From assembly GCF_946479415.1 (NCBI RefSeq), contig NZ_CAMLFY010000003.1, positions 47,759-111,758 on the forward strand: 64,000 bases of DNA, given 5' to 3'. This DNA is from an uncultured Shinella sp. (lineage in GTDB: Bacteria; Pseudomonadota; Alphaproteobacteria; Rhizobiales; Rhizobiaceae). Under the pieces are notes generated by a model. It saw nothing but the letters and a program-made list of their open reading frames with translations, made no database searches and was not told where the DNA came from. Below are positions 34,665 to 44,184 of the stretch, in pieces. Numbering within the stretch: position 1 is the first letter of the stretch; the number at the start of each line of letters is the position of its first letter. Both the position numbers and the translations under genes were made by a program.

Positions 34665-34909
34665 GTCCGTTCCTTTCGTTACGGCGAAGTCTTCGTCAGT
34701 GCCCGCATTGCCGACGCCTTCGCCCACGATGAACGGTGGAGAAAGGTTTTCTGGGAGGCGTTCGCCATGCCTTGAAAGGCGCGGGTCTGCCGGCCGCCTC
34801 CGGCCGTGGCAGAACCATAACGCAGGGAAGGGCACTTTGAAAAGGCGCTTGCGTCATTCATCGAAAGAGCCGCGCGTGATATGAAAGATCGATCGACAGG
34901 GAGGTTCGG

Positions 34910-35167
34910 ATGCACAGGAAGACCGTTTTTTTCAACGTCATGGCCGTGGTGCTGGCAAGTGCCCTGGGCGTGGCCGGGTGTACGACGGCGCCGTCGCCGG
35001 ATACGGGTGCCTACGCTTCCAGCTCCGAGGCAAGGCTGCGCGAACACCAGCGCAAGCAGCGACTGCGCGCGGAAGAGGGCGGCTACAAGCGGCTTTATCG
35101 GCCGCGGGATTGCCGTCAGGACGTAAAGCGCAAGTGCAGCGGTTTCCCGACCTATAATCCCTCTTAA
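34910..35167 (+). CDS. Small lipoprotein
   Basis: An 85-residue predicted lipoprotein: signal FFNVMAVVLASALGVAGC with lipobox VAGC (Cys24), then a basic domain with a pair of cysteines (RDCRQDVKRKCSG). GGGAGG lies upstream. No family known to me. A hairpin with a GAAA tetraloop follows. Confidence 0.78.
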   Translation: MHRKTVFFNVMAVVLASALGVAGCTTAPSPDTGAYASSSEARLREHQRKQRLRAEEGGYKRLYRPRDCRQDVKRKCSGFPTYNPS

Positions 35168-35191
35168 ACCCGAGGCTGCACGGCGCCGATC

Positions 35192-35215
35192 AAATGGCCC
35201 CGAAAGGGGCCATTT
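35192..35215. terminator. Hairpin with GAAA tetraloop
   Basis: AAATGGCCCC/GGGGCCATTT with a GAAA loop, a perfect 10-bp stem between the lipoprotein gene and the convergent giant gene. It can serve both. Confidence 0.7.
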
Positions 35216-35264
35216 GCTATTTCTCTCCATGCTCGCCCGGCTGGCTGGGGGCGATACTCTCTCG

Positions 35265-38200
35265 TCAGGCGCTGGCCTGCGACAGGGCGCTGATCTGCGC
35301 GGACGTCATGGTTGCGAGCTGACCGGGCGTGAAGGCGGCTGCCTGCTCGGAGGTTAGACCGGCAAGCGTCGCGGTGCTGAGACCGGAGATGGCATTGGAG
35401 CTGAGCGCCAGGATATGATCGGTGGAGAAGCTGCCGAAATCGTCGGCGCCCAGTGCCGCGGCCTGCGTTGCCGTCAGCGCGCTGACCTGCTCGGCGGAGA
35501 GCACGCCAATCTGCGTGGCGCTCAGCGCAGCCATCTGGCTGTAGCTCAGCGCGGCGAGCTGTGCCTTGCTGAGCGCGGCGACGTTCTCGGTGGAGAGCGA
35601 GCCCATGGCGGAGGATGAAAGCCCCTTCAGGGCGGCCGGCGTGATGGCGGCCAGCTCGTCGGCCGAGATGGTCTGCATCTGTGCCGTCGTCAGGCCGGCG
35701 AGGCCCGAGACGCTCAATGCGCCGATCTGCGCCACGGAGAAGGCTTCCAGCTGATCGACCGTCAGCGCGCCGATTTGCGTGCTGGTAAGGCCCGAGATGG
35801 CGCTGGTGCCAAGGGCTGCGATTTCCGTGTCGCTGAGCGTTGCAAGGTAGCTCGCCGGCAGGCCGCGGATGGCGGCCGAACCGATTACCGAGAGCTTTGC
35901 CACGGAGAAGGTGTCGAGCGCCTGTGTCGAGAGACCCGCCAGTGCCGTGGAGCTCAGCGCGGCAACCTGTGCCGAAGACAGGGCTTCGGCCTGTTCCAGT
36001 GTCAGAGCCGCAGCCTGCGCACTGGTGAGGCCGGCAATGCCGTGGGAACTGAAGGCGGCGACCTGCGCGGCCGTCAGCGCCATGATGTCGTCGGTGCCGA
36101 GGGTTGCGATCTGGCGCGAGCCCAGCGCGGCGAGCTGCAGGGTGGAAAGACCGGCGATCTGGGTGGTGCTGAGAGCGGCGATCTGGCTGGTCGAGAGGCC
36201 GACGAAACCGGCGGGGCTGAGCGCTGCGATCTGTTCGGCGGTGAAGCCGGCGAGAATGGAGGTCGGCAAGCCCCACATGGCGACCGAGCTGATCGCGCTC
36301 ATGTCGGCGGTCGAGAAGGTGAGCAGCTGATCCGAGGTGAAGGCCGAAAGCTGCCGGGCGGTGAGTGCGCCGACCTGCGCACTTGTCAGCGCTTCCACCT
36401 GGTCGATGCTGAGCGCCGCGATCTGATCGCTGGCGAGGCCAGAAATCCCCGATGGGCTCATTGCGGCGATCTGGCTTTCGGTCAGGGCATGGAGTGCGGC
36501 TGTCGAAAGGCCGGCGATGGCACGCGAGCTGATCGAGGCCATGTCGTCCGTGGAAAACAAGACGAGATCATCCGTGCTGAGGGCGCCGATCTGCGTGGAG
36601 CTGAGCACCGCGACCTGCGTGCTGGTCATCGCCTCGGCCTGATCGGGCGCAAGGGCTGCCACCTGGCTGGTCGAAAGGGCGGCGACGCCAGCCGTGCCGA
36701 GGGCGGCGATCTGCGTGGGCGACAGCAGCGCGATATCATCCGTGCCGAGCCCGCCCACCTGCGCGGAACCGAAGGCGGCAAGCTGGGTCGTCGTCAGGGC
36801 TTCGAGCTGGTCGGAGCTCAGCGCGTTGACCTGCGTGCTCGTGAGGCCCGAACCGTTGAGGGCGGCGATCTGCGCCGTCGTCAGGACTGCGATCATGGCC
36901 GTCGAGAGGCCGGCGACCGCGCTGGAGCCGATCGCGCCGATTTCGCGCGCGGTGAAGATCTCGATCGTGTCGGTGTGGAATGCGGCGATCTGCGTCGATT
37001 TGAACGTCGCGATCTGCGTGCTCGTCAGCGCCTCCGCCTGCTCGGTGGAGAGCACGGCGATGTGTGCCGTCGTCAGGCCGGCAATGCCGCCCGTGCTCAG
37101 CGCTGCGATCTGTGCGGCCGAGAGGGCCACGATGTCTTCCGTAGCGAGACCTGCCACCTGCTTGGAGCCGAAGCCGGCGATCTGCGTGGTGGTGAGTGCT
37201 GCGACCTGCGTGCTGCTGAGGGCGGCGATCTGCTCGCTCGTCATGCCGGAAAGCCCGGCAGAGCCAAGCGCCGCGATCTGGCTCGTCGTCAGCGAGGCGA
37301 GCATGCCGGTCGACAGGCCGGACATCGCGCTGGAGCTGATGGCGGCCATGTCGGCGGTCGAGAAGGTGTCGAGATCGTCCATGCCCAGCGCTGCGATCTG
37401 GCGCGAGGTCAGCGCGCCGACCTGCGTGCTCGAGAGCGCTTCGGCCTGCGCCGTCGTCATGGCTCCGATCTGTGCGGTCGACATGCCGGCGACGGCGGCC
37501 GTTGAAAGCGCTGCGATCTGCGCCGTCGAAAGGGCTGCGATATATTCGGTGCCGAGCGAGGCGATCTGGCGGGCGCTTAGGGCGCGCACCTGCGCGGGCG
37601 TCATGGCATCGAGCTGATCGCTGGTGAGGGCGGCGATCTGCCGGGGCAGCAGGCTGCCGATGGCCATGGAGTTGAGCGCTGCGATCTGGCCGGTGGAGAG
37701 GCTTGCGATCGTACCGGTCGAAAGGCCCGTGACGGCATCCGAGCCGATGACGGACATTTCGCGCGTCGAGAAGGTGGCGATCGCATCCGAGGAGAGTGCG
37801 GCCAGCTGGGTGGAGGAGAGTATGGCGATCTGCGTGCTGCTCAGCGCCTCGGCCTGTGCGGTGCCCAGCGCGGCCATCTGGCGGGCCGTCAGCCCGCTGA
37901 TGCTGGCCGTGCCGAGCGCTGCGATCTGCGTGGTCGAAAGGGCCGAAAGCGTTGTCGTCGAAAGGCCGCCGATCGCATCCGACGTGATGGATGCAAGATC
38001 CTTGGAGGAGAAGGTGGCGATGTCGTCGGCACCAAGCGCCGCCAGCTGCGTGGAGCCCAATGCTGCGACCTGCGTGCTCGTCAGCGCTTCGGCCTGCGCG
38101 GTGGAAAGGGCGGCGATCTGAGCGGTCGTCATGGCGGCGATTGCCGCCGTGTTGAGGGCTGCGATTTGCTGCGTCGAGAGCGAGGCGATCTTCGCCGCCG

Positions 38201-41200
38201 AAAGACCGCCGATGGCGCTCGCCGTGATCGCGGCAATGTCCTTGGTGGAGAAGGTGGCGATATCATCCGCGCCGAGTTCGCTGATCTGCTCGGACGTGAT
38301 GATGCCGATCTGCGCTTCGTTCAGCGCCTCGGCCTGGCTGGTGGTGAGCGTGGCGAGCTGCTGCGAGGTGAAGCCCGGAATGCTTGCCGCATTGAGCCCG
38401 GCGATCTGGCCGGTGGTGAGGATGGCCACGTTCTGCGTGGTCATCGCGCCAAGCTGAGCGGAGGTGAGCGCGCCCATCTGGCGGCTGGAAAGCGCGCCGA
38501 CCTGACCGGTGCTGAGGGCTTCGATCTGGTCGCTGGTGAGGCCGGGAATGCCCGTAACGCCGAGCGCGCCGATCTGGGCGGTGGTGAAGGCGGCGATTTC
38601 CGAAGGGCTGAAGGCCGCGATCTGAAGCGCCGTCAGCGCGCTGACCTGCGCCGTGGAGAGGGCTGCGATCTGGTCGGCGGTGAGATCATCGACCTGGCTG
38701 GTGGTCAGGCCGGCAATGGCCGTCGAGCTGAGGCTTGCGATCTGGGCGGTGGAGAGAACGGTCAGATTTTCACCGAGCGCACCGATCTGGGCGGCGGTCA
38801 TTGCCTTGAGCTGGGTCGTGGAGAGCTGGCCGACCTGGGTCGAGCTCAAGGCGTCGATCTGCGCGGTGGTCAGGCCGGAAATGGCGATGCTGCTGATGGC
38901 GGCGATCTGAGCGGAGCTGAGGCCGGCAAGGGTCCCTGGCGTGAAGCCGGCAAGGGCACGGTTGGCGATCGCGGCGATCTGGGTTGTCGAGAGGGCCTGA
39001 ATGTCCTGCGATTCAAGCGCTGCCACCTGCGTGGAGGTGAGTGCGCCGATCTGCGACGTCGTGAAGGCGGCGATCTGGGCGGTCGTCAGGGCCTCGATCT
39101 GCGCGGCCGTCATGGTGGCGAGCGCATTGCGGCTGAGGGCTGCGGCCTGGGCGGTCGACAGGCCGGTGATCGCCTCTTCGCTGAGCCCGACGGCGGCCTT
39201 GGTGATAGCCGCGATATCGGCGGTGGAGAAGGTCGCGATCTCCTGCGATGTGAATTCGGCAAGGTGGTCCGAGGTGAGCACACGCACCTGCGCGGAGGTG
39301 AGTGCTTCGGCCTGCGCGGTGTCGAGTTCGGCAATCTGGGCGGTGGTGAGGCTGGCGATGACGCTGGTGCTGAGCGCGGCGATCTGGGCGGTGGTCAGCG
39401 ATCCCAGGAACTCCGGATCCATGGCAGCCATCTGCGCGGTGGTGAGGCCGACGATCTGGGCGGTCGTCAGGACAGCGAGTTCGCTGCTCGAAAAGGCCGC
39501 GAGCGCACCGGTCGGGAGACCTGCCACGGCCTTGCTGTGGATCGCGGCAAGGTCTTCGGTCGAGAAAGTCGCGATGTTGTCTGCACCGAGCGCGGAGAGC
39601 TGGCTCGAGGTCAATGCGCGCACCTGCGCCGAGGTCAAGGCCTCGGCCTGGGCCGTGGTCATCGTGCCGAGCTGCTTGGCGGTGAGGCTTGCGATGGTGC
39701 CGGTGCTCAGCGCCGCGATCTGATCGGTGGAAAGATTGGCGATGGCATCGGTGCCGAGCGCCGATATGGCCTTGCTGCTGATCGCAGCGATATGGGCCGA
39801 TGTGAGGGATTCGAAGCCTTCCGGATCCAGCGCGCGAAGCTGTACTATGCCGAGTGCGGCGACCTGCAGCGTTGAAAGCGCGCCGATCTGCTCGGTGCTG
39901 AGCGCGCCGACCTGCGCACCCGTCAGGCTGGAGAAAGCGGCCGCACTGATTGCGGCGATCTGGGCTGTCGACAGGGCTGCGATCACATCGGTGGTGAGGC
40001 CGGCGACCGACTTGTTGGCAAGGGCTGCGATGTCGGCAGTCGAGAAGGTTTCCAGCGCTTCGGCGCCGAAGCCCGAAAGCTGGGTGGCGCTCAAAAGGCG
40101 AAGCTGCGCCGGGGTCAGCGCTTCGGCCTGCTCGGCATCGAGCACGCCGAGCTGCCAGGGCTTGAGCACCGCGATCTGGCTGGGGGCCATCGCCGCAATC
40201 TGTGCCGTGCTGAGGGCGGCCAGCGCATCCGTGCCGAGGCCAAGCAGTGCGGCCGGCTGGAGGGCGGCGATTTTCGTGCTGGTGAAGGCTTCGAACGTAT
40301 AGGGATCGATCGCGCCGACCTGGGTGGCCGTCAGTGCCCGGATCTGCACGACGGTGAGGGCTTCGGCCTGCTCGGCCGAGAGCGTGTTGATCTGGGCCGT
40401 CGTCAGGCTTGAGATGGTCTTGGCGTTCAATGCCGCGATCTGATCGGTGGACAAGCCCGAGATGGCCGCCGTATTGAGACCCGCAATGGCCGTCGCGGAG
40501 AGGGCCGCGATGTCCATGGCCGAGAAAGCTTCGATCGTGTCGGCATCGAGCGCGGAGAGCTGGATGGAGGTGAACGCCTTTGTCTGGACAGGTGAGAAGG
40601 CTTCCAGCTGGTCCATATCGAGGGCGGCGACCTGTGCCGAGGTCATGCCGGCGACCGCGGTCGCGCTGATGGCGTTGATCTGGGACGTGCTGAATTCGGC
40701 GATGCCGGCCGTGCCGAGTGCCGCGATCTGCCAGGCCGCCAGTGCGTTGACCTGCGCGGTCGTCAGCGCTGCGATCTGATCGTCGGACAGTGCTGCGATG
40801 GCACCCGTACCGAGGCCCTTCAATGCCTTGGTGGTGATGACGGAAATGTTCGTCTCCGAAAGTGCTGCGATGTCTTCGGAGGACAGGCCGGCAAGCTGCG
40901 TGGAGCTCAGGGCGCGGACCTGTGCGGATGTCAGACTGCCGACCTGATCGGAAGTCAGGGCGCTGACCTGCGTGGCGGTCAGCCCGGTAATGATGTTTGC
41001 GGTGAGGCCGGCCATTTGCGCGCTGGAGAGCGCGGCGATGGCGCCGGTGCTGACGCCGGAAAGCGCGCCGACGGAAATGGCGGCGATGTCGGCTGCGGAA
41101 AAGGTGAGGACACCAGCCGAGCCCATGGCCGTAAGCTGTGCGGCGGTCAGCATCTTCGTCTGTGCGGGCGTCAAAGCTTCGAGCTGATCGACGTCGAGCG

Positions 41201-41912
41201 CACGGATCTGCGTTGCGCTGAGGCCGGTGATGGCCGTGCTGGTGAGGGCCGGGATCTGCGTCGAGGTGAAGGCCGCGATCGCTGCCGTCGAAAGCGCCGA
41301 AATCTGCGCAGGCTTCAGCTGGGCAACCTGCGCGGTGGAGAGGGAGGCGACCTGCTCGGGCGTGAGCGTGGCCATCTGCGCGTTGGAGAAACCGGCGAGC
41401 GCCTGGATGTTCAGGGCACCGATCTGCTCGTCCGAAAGCAGCGCGATAGCCGCCGTGCTGAGACCCTGCACGGCCTTGTAGTTGATCGCGGCCATGTCCT
41501 CGGTGGAGAAGGTGGCGATCTCCTCGGGTTCGAAGACGGCGAGCTGAGCGGCGCTGAGGACGCGCACCTGCGCCGATGTCAGCGCCTCGGCCTGATCTTC
41601 CGTCAAGGCCTTCATCTGCGTGGTGCTGAGGGCGATGATCTGGCTGGGGGTAAGGCTGCTGATTGCCCGGTCGAGCGCGCTGAGCTGCTCCAACGTCAGG
41701 CCGATGATGGCGGTGTTCGAGATGGCGCTCAGCTGGCGTGAGCCGAGAACCTCGATATCTTCCGCCTCGAGGGCAGCGATCTGCTTGGAGGAAAAGGCGT
41801 TAAGCTGGGAGGTCGTCAGCGATGCGACGTCCTCGGTCGACCAGCTCTGGATGGCCGCTGTCGAAAGCGCCTTGATCTGAGTGATGCTCAAGGAGGAAAC
41901 GATCGACGTCAT
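35265..41912 (-). CDS. Giant octapeptide-repeat protein
   Basis: A 2,215-residue protein made almost wholly of octapeptides of the form L-[ST]-[ST]-x-Q-[IV]-x-[AG]. Ten octads make an 80-residue unit, marked by a QAEALTSxQV-like octad, then DDIATFST and DIAAIxS octads. I count about 27-28 units. No cysteine, hardly any Trp, no classical signal peptide, no membrane helix, no RTX motif. ATG at 41912 has AGGA eight bases upstream; a TTG six bases earlier is in frame. The regular spacing of Leu and Ile suggests a long solenoid. It may be a surface or structural protein, but export and function are unknown. Neighbours give no secretion system. Confidence 0.85.
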   Translation of the reverse strand: MTSIVSSLSITQIKALSTAAIQSWSTEDVASLTTSQLNAFSSKQIAALEAEDIEVLGSRQLSAISNTAIIGLTLEQLSALDRAISSLTPSQIIALSTTQMKALTEDQAEALTSAQVRVLSAAQLAVFEPEEIATFSTEDMAAINYKAVQGLSTAAIALLSDEQIGALNIQALAGFSNAQMATLTPEQVASLSTAQVAQLKPAQISALSTAAIAAFTSTQIPALTSTAITGLSATQIRALDVDQLEALTPAQTKMLTAAQLTAMGSAGVLTFSAADIAAISVGALSGVSTGAIAALSSAQMAGLTANIITGLTATQVSALTSDQVGSLTSAQVRALSSTQLAGLSSEDIAALSETNISVITTKALKGLGTGAIAALSDDQIAALTTAQVNALAAWQIAALGTAGIAEFSTSQINAISATAVAGMTSAQVAALDMDQLEAFSPVQTKAFTSIQLSALDADTIEAFSAMDIAALSATAIAGLNTAAISGLSTDQIAALNAKTISSLTTAQINTLSAEQAEALTVVQIRALTATQVGAIDPYTFEAFTSTKIAALQPAALLGLGTDALAALSTAQIAAMAPSQIAVLKPWQLGVLDAEQAEALTPAQLRLLSATQLSGFGAEALETFSTADIAALANKSVAGLTTDVIAALSTAQIAAISAAAFSSLTGAQVGALSTEQIGALSTLQVAALGIVQLRALDPEGFESLTSAHIAAISSKAISALGTDAIANLSTDQIAALSTGTIASLTAKQLGTMTTAQAEALTSAQVRALTSSQLSALGADNIATFSTEDLAAIHSKAVAGLPTGALAAFSSSELAVLTTAQIVGLTTAQMAAMDPEFLGSLTTAQIAALSTSVIASLTTAQIAELDTAQAEALTSAQVRVLTSDHLAEFTSQEIATFSTADIAAITKAAVGLSEEAITGLSTAQAAALSRNALATMTAAQIEALTTAQIAAFTTSQIGALTSTQVAALESQDIQALSTTQIAAIANRALAGFTPGTLAGLSSAQIAAISSIAISGLTTAQIDALSSTQVGQLSTTQLKAMTAAQIGALGENLTVLSTAQIASLSSTAIAGLTTSQVDDLTADQIAALSTAQVSALTALQIAAFSPSEIAAFTTAQIGALGVTGIPGLTSDQIEALSTGQVGALSSRQMGALTSAQLGAMTTQNVAILTTGQIAGLNAASIPGFTSQQLATLTTSQAEALNEAQIGIITSEQISELGADDIATFSTKDIAAITASAIGGLSAAKIASLSTQQIAALNTAAIAAMTTAQIAALSTAQAEALTSTQVAALGSTQLAALGADDIATFSSKDLASITSDAIGGLSTTTLSALSTTQIAALGTASISGLTARQMAALGTAQAEALSSTQIAILSSTQLAALSSDAIATFSTREMSVIGSDAVTGLSTGTIASLSTGQIAALNSMAIGSLLPRQIAALTSDQLDAMTPAQVRALSARQIASLGTEYIAALSTAQIAALSTAAVAGMSTAQIGAMTTAQAEALSSTQVGALTSRQIAALGMDDLDTFSTADMAAISSSAMSGLSTGMLASLTTSQIAALGSAGLSGMTSEQIAALSSTQVAALTTTQIAGFGSKQVAGLATEDIVALSAAQIAALSTGGIAGLTTAHIAVLSTEQAEALTSTQIATFKSTQIAAFHTDTIEIFTAREIGAIGSSAVAGLSTAMIAVLTTAQIAALNGSGLTSTQVNALSSDQLEALTTTQLAAFGSAQVGGLGTDDIALLSPTQIAALGTAGVAALSTSQVAALAPDQAEAMTSTQVAVLSSTQIGALSTDDLVLFSTDDMASISSRAIAGLSTAALHALTESQIAAMSPSGISGLASDQIAALSIDQVEALTSAQVGALTARQLSAFTSDQLLTFSTADMSAISSVAMWGLPTSILAGFTAEQIAALSPAGFVGLSTSQIAALSTTQIAGLSTLQLAALGSRQIATLGTDDIMALTAAQVAAFSSHGIAGLTSAQAAALTLEQAEALSSAQVAALSSTALAGLSTQALDTFSVAKLSVIGSAAIRGLPASYLATLSDTEIAALGTSAISGLTSTQIGALTVDQLEAFSVAQIGALSVSGLAGLTTAQMQTISADELAAITPAALKGLSSSAMGSLSTENVAALSKAQLAALSYSQMAALSATQIGVLSAEQVSALTATQAAALGADDFGSFSTDHILALSSNAISGLSTATLAGLTSEQAAAFTPGQLATMTSAQISALSQASA

Positions 41913-42078
41913 AGGCAAAATCCTGACAAAATGAGACGAAAGAACAGACGCAATCCACTCTCGGTTAGTCTATGCGTTACAGGGGTGAGCTTGCCTGAGC
42001 CTGTAGTTGCAGACGCCATCGTCCGGCACGCGGGAAGCGGCCGGATTTCCAAGGGATTCAGCGGGGTTTTCGAGAGTG

Positions 42079-42104
42079 AAAAGGGAAGGCCAAATTGCCT
42101 TCCC
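42079..42104 (-). terminator. Terminator of the moxR operon
   Basis: GGGAAGGC/GCCTTCCC (42083-42090 with 42097-42104), followed on the minus strand by TTTT. It separates the operon from the giant repeat gene, whose promoter should lie in 41913-42078. Confidence 0.78.
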
Positions 42105-42110
42105 GGCCGT

Positions 42111-44183
42111 TTACCGGCCTTCGCGATACCAGGTGGCGGAGAAGGCGAGGAGAAGCAGGCCGACACCGGCAAAGCCGGCGAAAAGCGGCAGCGTGTTGAT
42201 ACCCTTCAGCACGGTCTCGTCCGTCATGCGCAACGACAGCCTGTTCTCGTCCACCGTGCGGACCTGGCCGGAAACCGGCAGGAGCGGCGGCAGCGAGACG
42301 GTGTTGCCGTTCTCGTCCACCAGCCGGCGCACGGTGCCCTTGGTGGCGTCGGCGAGCGGCTTCAGGGTCTCGGTCGTCGAGATGGTCGCCTTGAATTCCG
42401 GCGCATCGACCGCGCCGACATGCACCAAGGCATTGAGATCATCATTGGTGATTTCGTAGAGGCCCGTCTCGGTCGTCGGGATTTCCGCGCGGTAGAGGCC
42501 GGGCTCGGCCTCCGTGAGCTTCACCTGCTCCGTCTTGCCGGAGGGCAGCTTCAGCGTGGCCTCGCCGGGTGCGTCACCGATCGTCTGGCGGTTGATCTGC
42601 AGGGTGCGGCCGAAGGTGCGGGCCGTCAGCGCCTCTTCCTCCAGCGCCGGTTCCTGCATCAGCCAGTGGGCGGTGCGCCGGTAGAGCGAGACATGCGGGC
42701 CGCCGCCTTCGAAACCGCGCGCCCAGAGCCAGCCCTGGTCGGAAAGCAGCATGGCGACGCGGCCCTTGCCGGCACGGTTCAGCACCAGAAGCGGCTTGCC
42801 GTCATTGGCCTCCATCACGACATTGCCCTGCGGGCGCTGCACATCGACGGTGCGGAACCAGCGGCCCCAATGCGGCGGCTCCGAATCGGCCCCTTCGAGG
42901 CCGCGCGTGACGGGGTGTTTCTTGCCCTGCTCGGACAGCCGCGGATAGAAGGGCTCGACATTCATCTCGCCGGTCGGGTTGGCGGGCAGCACGACGGAGA
43001 GCGGCGTGCCGGCAATCGAATCGTTACCCGCATGTTCCGGCCCCGCCGCGATCAGCAGTGCGCCGCCGTTTTCGACATATTGCGCGATGTTGTCGTAATA
43101 GAGGATCGGCAGCACGCCGCGGTGCTGATAGCGGTCGAAGATGATCAGGTCGAACTCGTTGATCTTATCGACGAAGAGCTCGCGCGTTGGGAAGGCGATC
43201 AGCGAGAGTTCGTTGATCGGCGTGCCATCCTGCTTTTCCGGCGGGCGCAGGATGGTGAAATGCACGAGGTCGATGGCGGTGTCGGACTTCAGCAGATTGC
43301 GCCAGGCCCGCTCGCCGGCATGCGGCTCGCCGGAGACGAGCAGCACGCGCAGGTTTTCGCGGATGCCTTCGATGACATGGACGGCGCGGTTGTTGGCCGT
43401 CGTGATCTCGCCGGTGACCGGCTCGACCTCGAATTCGAGGATATTGTTGCCGCCGCGCGGCACGGTGAAGCCGAGCGGCTGCTCGGTGCCGGGCTCGGTG
43501 ATCTCGGAGGCGATCTCGTTGCCGTTGAGGCGCACGGTCACGCGGGCGGTGCCGCCAGGGCCTGCACCATCGTCTACCACGCGGAATTTCAGCTCCTGCG
43601 GCTCACCGACGATGCCGAAACGCGGGGCGCTGACCACCTCGATGCGGCGGTCGAATTCATCCGGCCGGCCGGTGACGAGGGCATGGACGGGTGCGTCGAA
43701 GCTGGAGAAGGCGCCGGCTTCCGGAATGTCATGCACCTGGCCGTCGGTGATGAAGATCGCGCCGCCGACGCGCGAGCGCGGCACGTCGGCAATCGCCGAG
43801 TTCAGGGCGTCGAAAAGGCGGGTTGAGGGCGTGTCCGACGTGCCGTCGTCGCCTGCCTCGACGATGCGCGGCTCGATGCGCGGGTAACGGGAGAAGCGCT
43901 CCTTGAGGCCGGCAAGCGCGGCATCCGTTTCGGCCGTGCGTTCGGCGCTGTCCTGGCTCTGGCTGCGGTCGATGATGACGGGCACGACGGTCGACAGCGC
44001 CTCGCGATCCTCCTGCATCAGCACGGGATTGGCGAGCGCCAGCACGAGCAGGGCAAGCGCGAAGGCACGCACCAGCGCGCCGCGCAGGCCGCGCCAGAGG
44101 CCGAGGGCAGCCAGAACGATACCGAGAAGGCCGATCAGGGCAATGGCGATCCAGGGCAGGAAGGGGGAGAACTGTATGGTCAT
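42111..44183 (-). CDS. Membrane protein with degenerate vWA domain (moxR operon)
   Basis: A 690-residue inner-membrane protein. Two N-terminal helices (about 10-30 and 36-55), a vWA-like domain with a partial metal site (VIIDRSQSQDSA, TDGQ), a middle region resembling the class I glutamine-amidotransferase fold (LRVLLVSGEPHAGERAWRNLL; IIFDRYQHRGVLP), and a C-terminal helix (LPLFAGFAGVGLLLLAFSATWY). It resembles proteins of the Rhizobium operon RL3499-RL3502, loss of which damages envelope integrity. It starts 1 nt past the DUF4159 gene and is last in the operon. Confidence 0.82.
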   Translation of the reverse strand: MTIQFSPFLPWIAIALIGLLGIVLAALGLWRGLRGALVRAFALALLVLALANPVLMQEDREALSTVVPVIIDRSQSQDSAERTAETDAALAGLKERFSRYPRIEPRIVEAGDDGTSDTPSTRLFDALNSAIADVPRSRVGGAIFITDGQVHDIPEAGAFSSFDAPVHALVTGRPDEFDRRIEVVSAPRFGIVGEPQELKFRVVDDGAGPGGTARVTVRLNGNEIASEITEPGTEQPLGFTVPRGGNNILEFEVEPVTGEITTANNRAVHVIEGIRENLRVLLVSGEPHAGERAWRNLLKSDTAIDLVHFTILRPPEKQDGTPINELSLIAFPTRELFVDKINEFDLIIFDRYQHRGVLPILYYDNIAQYVENGGALLIAAGPEHAGNDSIAGTPLSVVLPANPTGEMNVEPFYPRLSEQGKKHPVTRGLEGADSEPPHWGRWFRTVDVQRPQGNVVMEANDGKPLLVLNRAGKGRVAMLLSDQGWLWARGFEGGGPHVSLYRRTAHWLMQEPALEEEALTARTFGRTLQINRQTIGDAPGEATLKLPSGKTEQVKLTEAEPGLYRAEIPTTETGLYEITNDDLNALVHVGAVDAPEFKATISTTETLKPLADATKGTVRRLVDENGNTVSLPPLLPVSGQVRTVDENRLSLRMTDETVLKGINTLPLFAGFAGVGLLLLAFSATWYREGR

Positions 44184-44184
44184 G

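Noticed and set aside
35775..39875. Long plus-strand open frames (up to about 570 codons) opposite the giant repeat gene
   Set aside because: The repeat unit is a multiple of three, so one open antisense unit is open in all copies. The minus-strand frame has the clean octad and the ribosome site.
35265..41912. CRISPR array or satellite DNA
   Set aside because: The periodicity is 24 and 240 nt within one open frame and follows codons; there are no short identical repeats with unique spacers.
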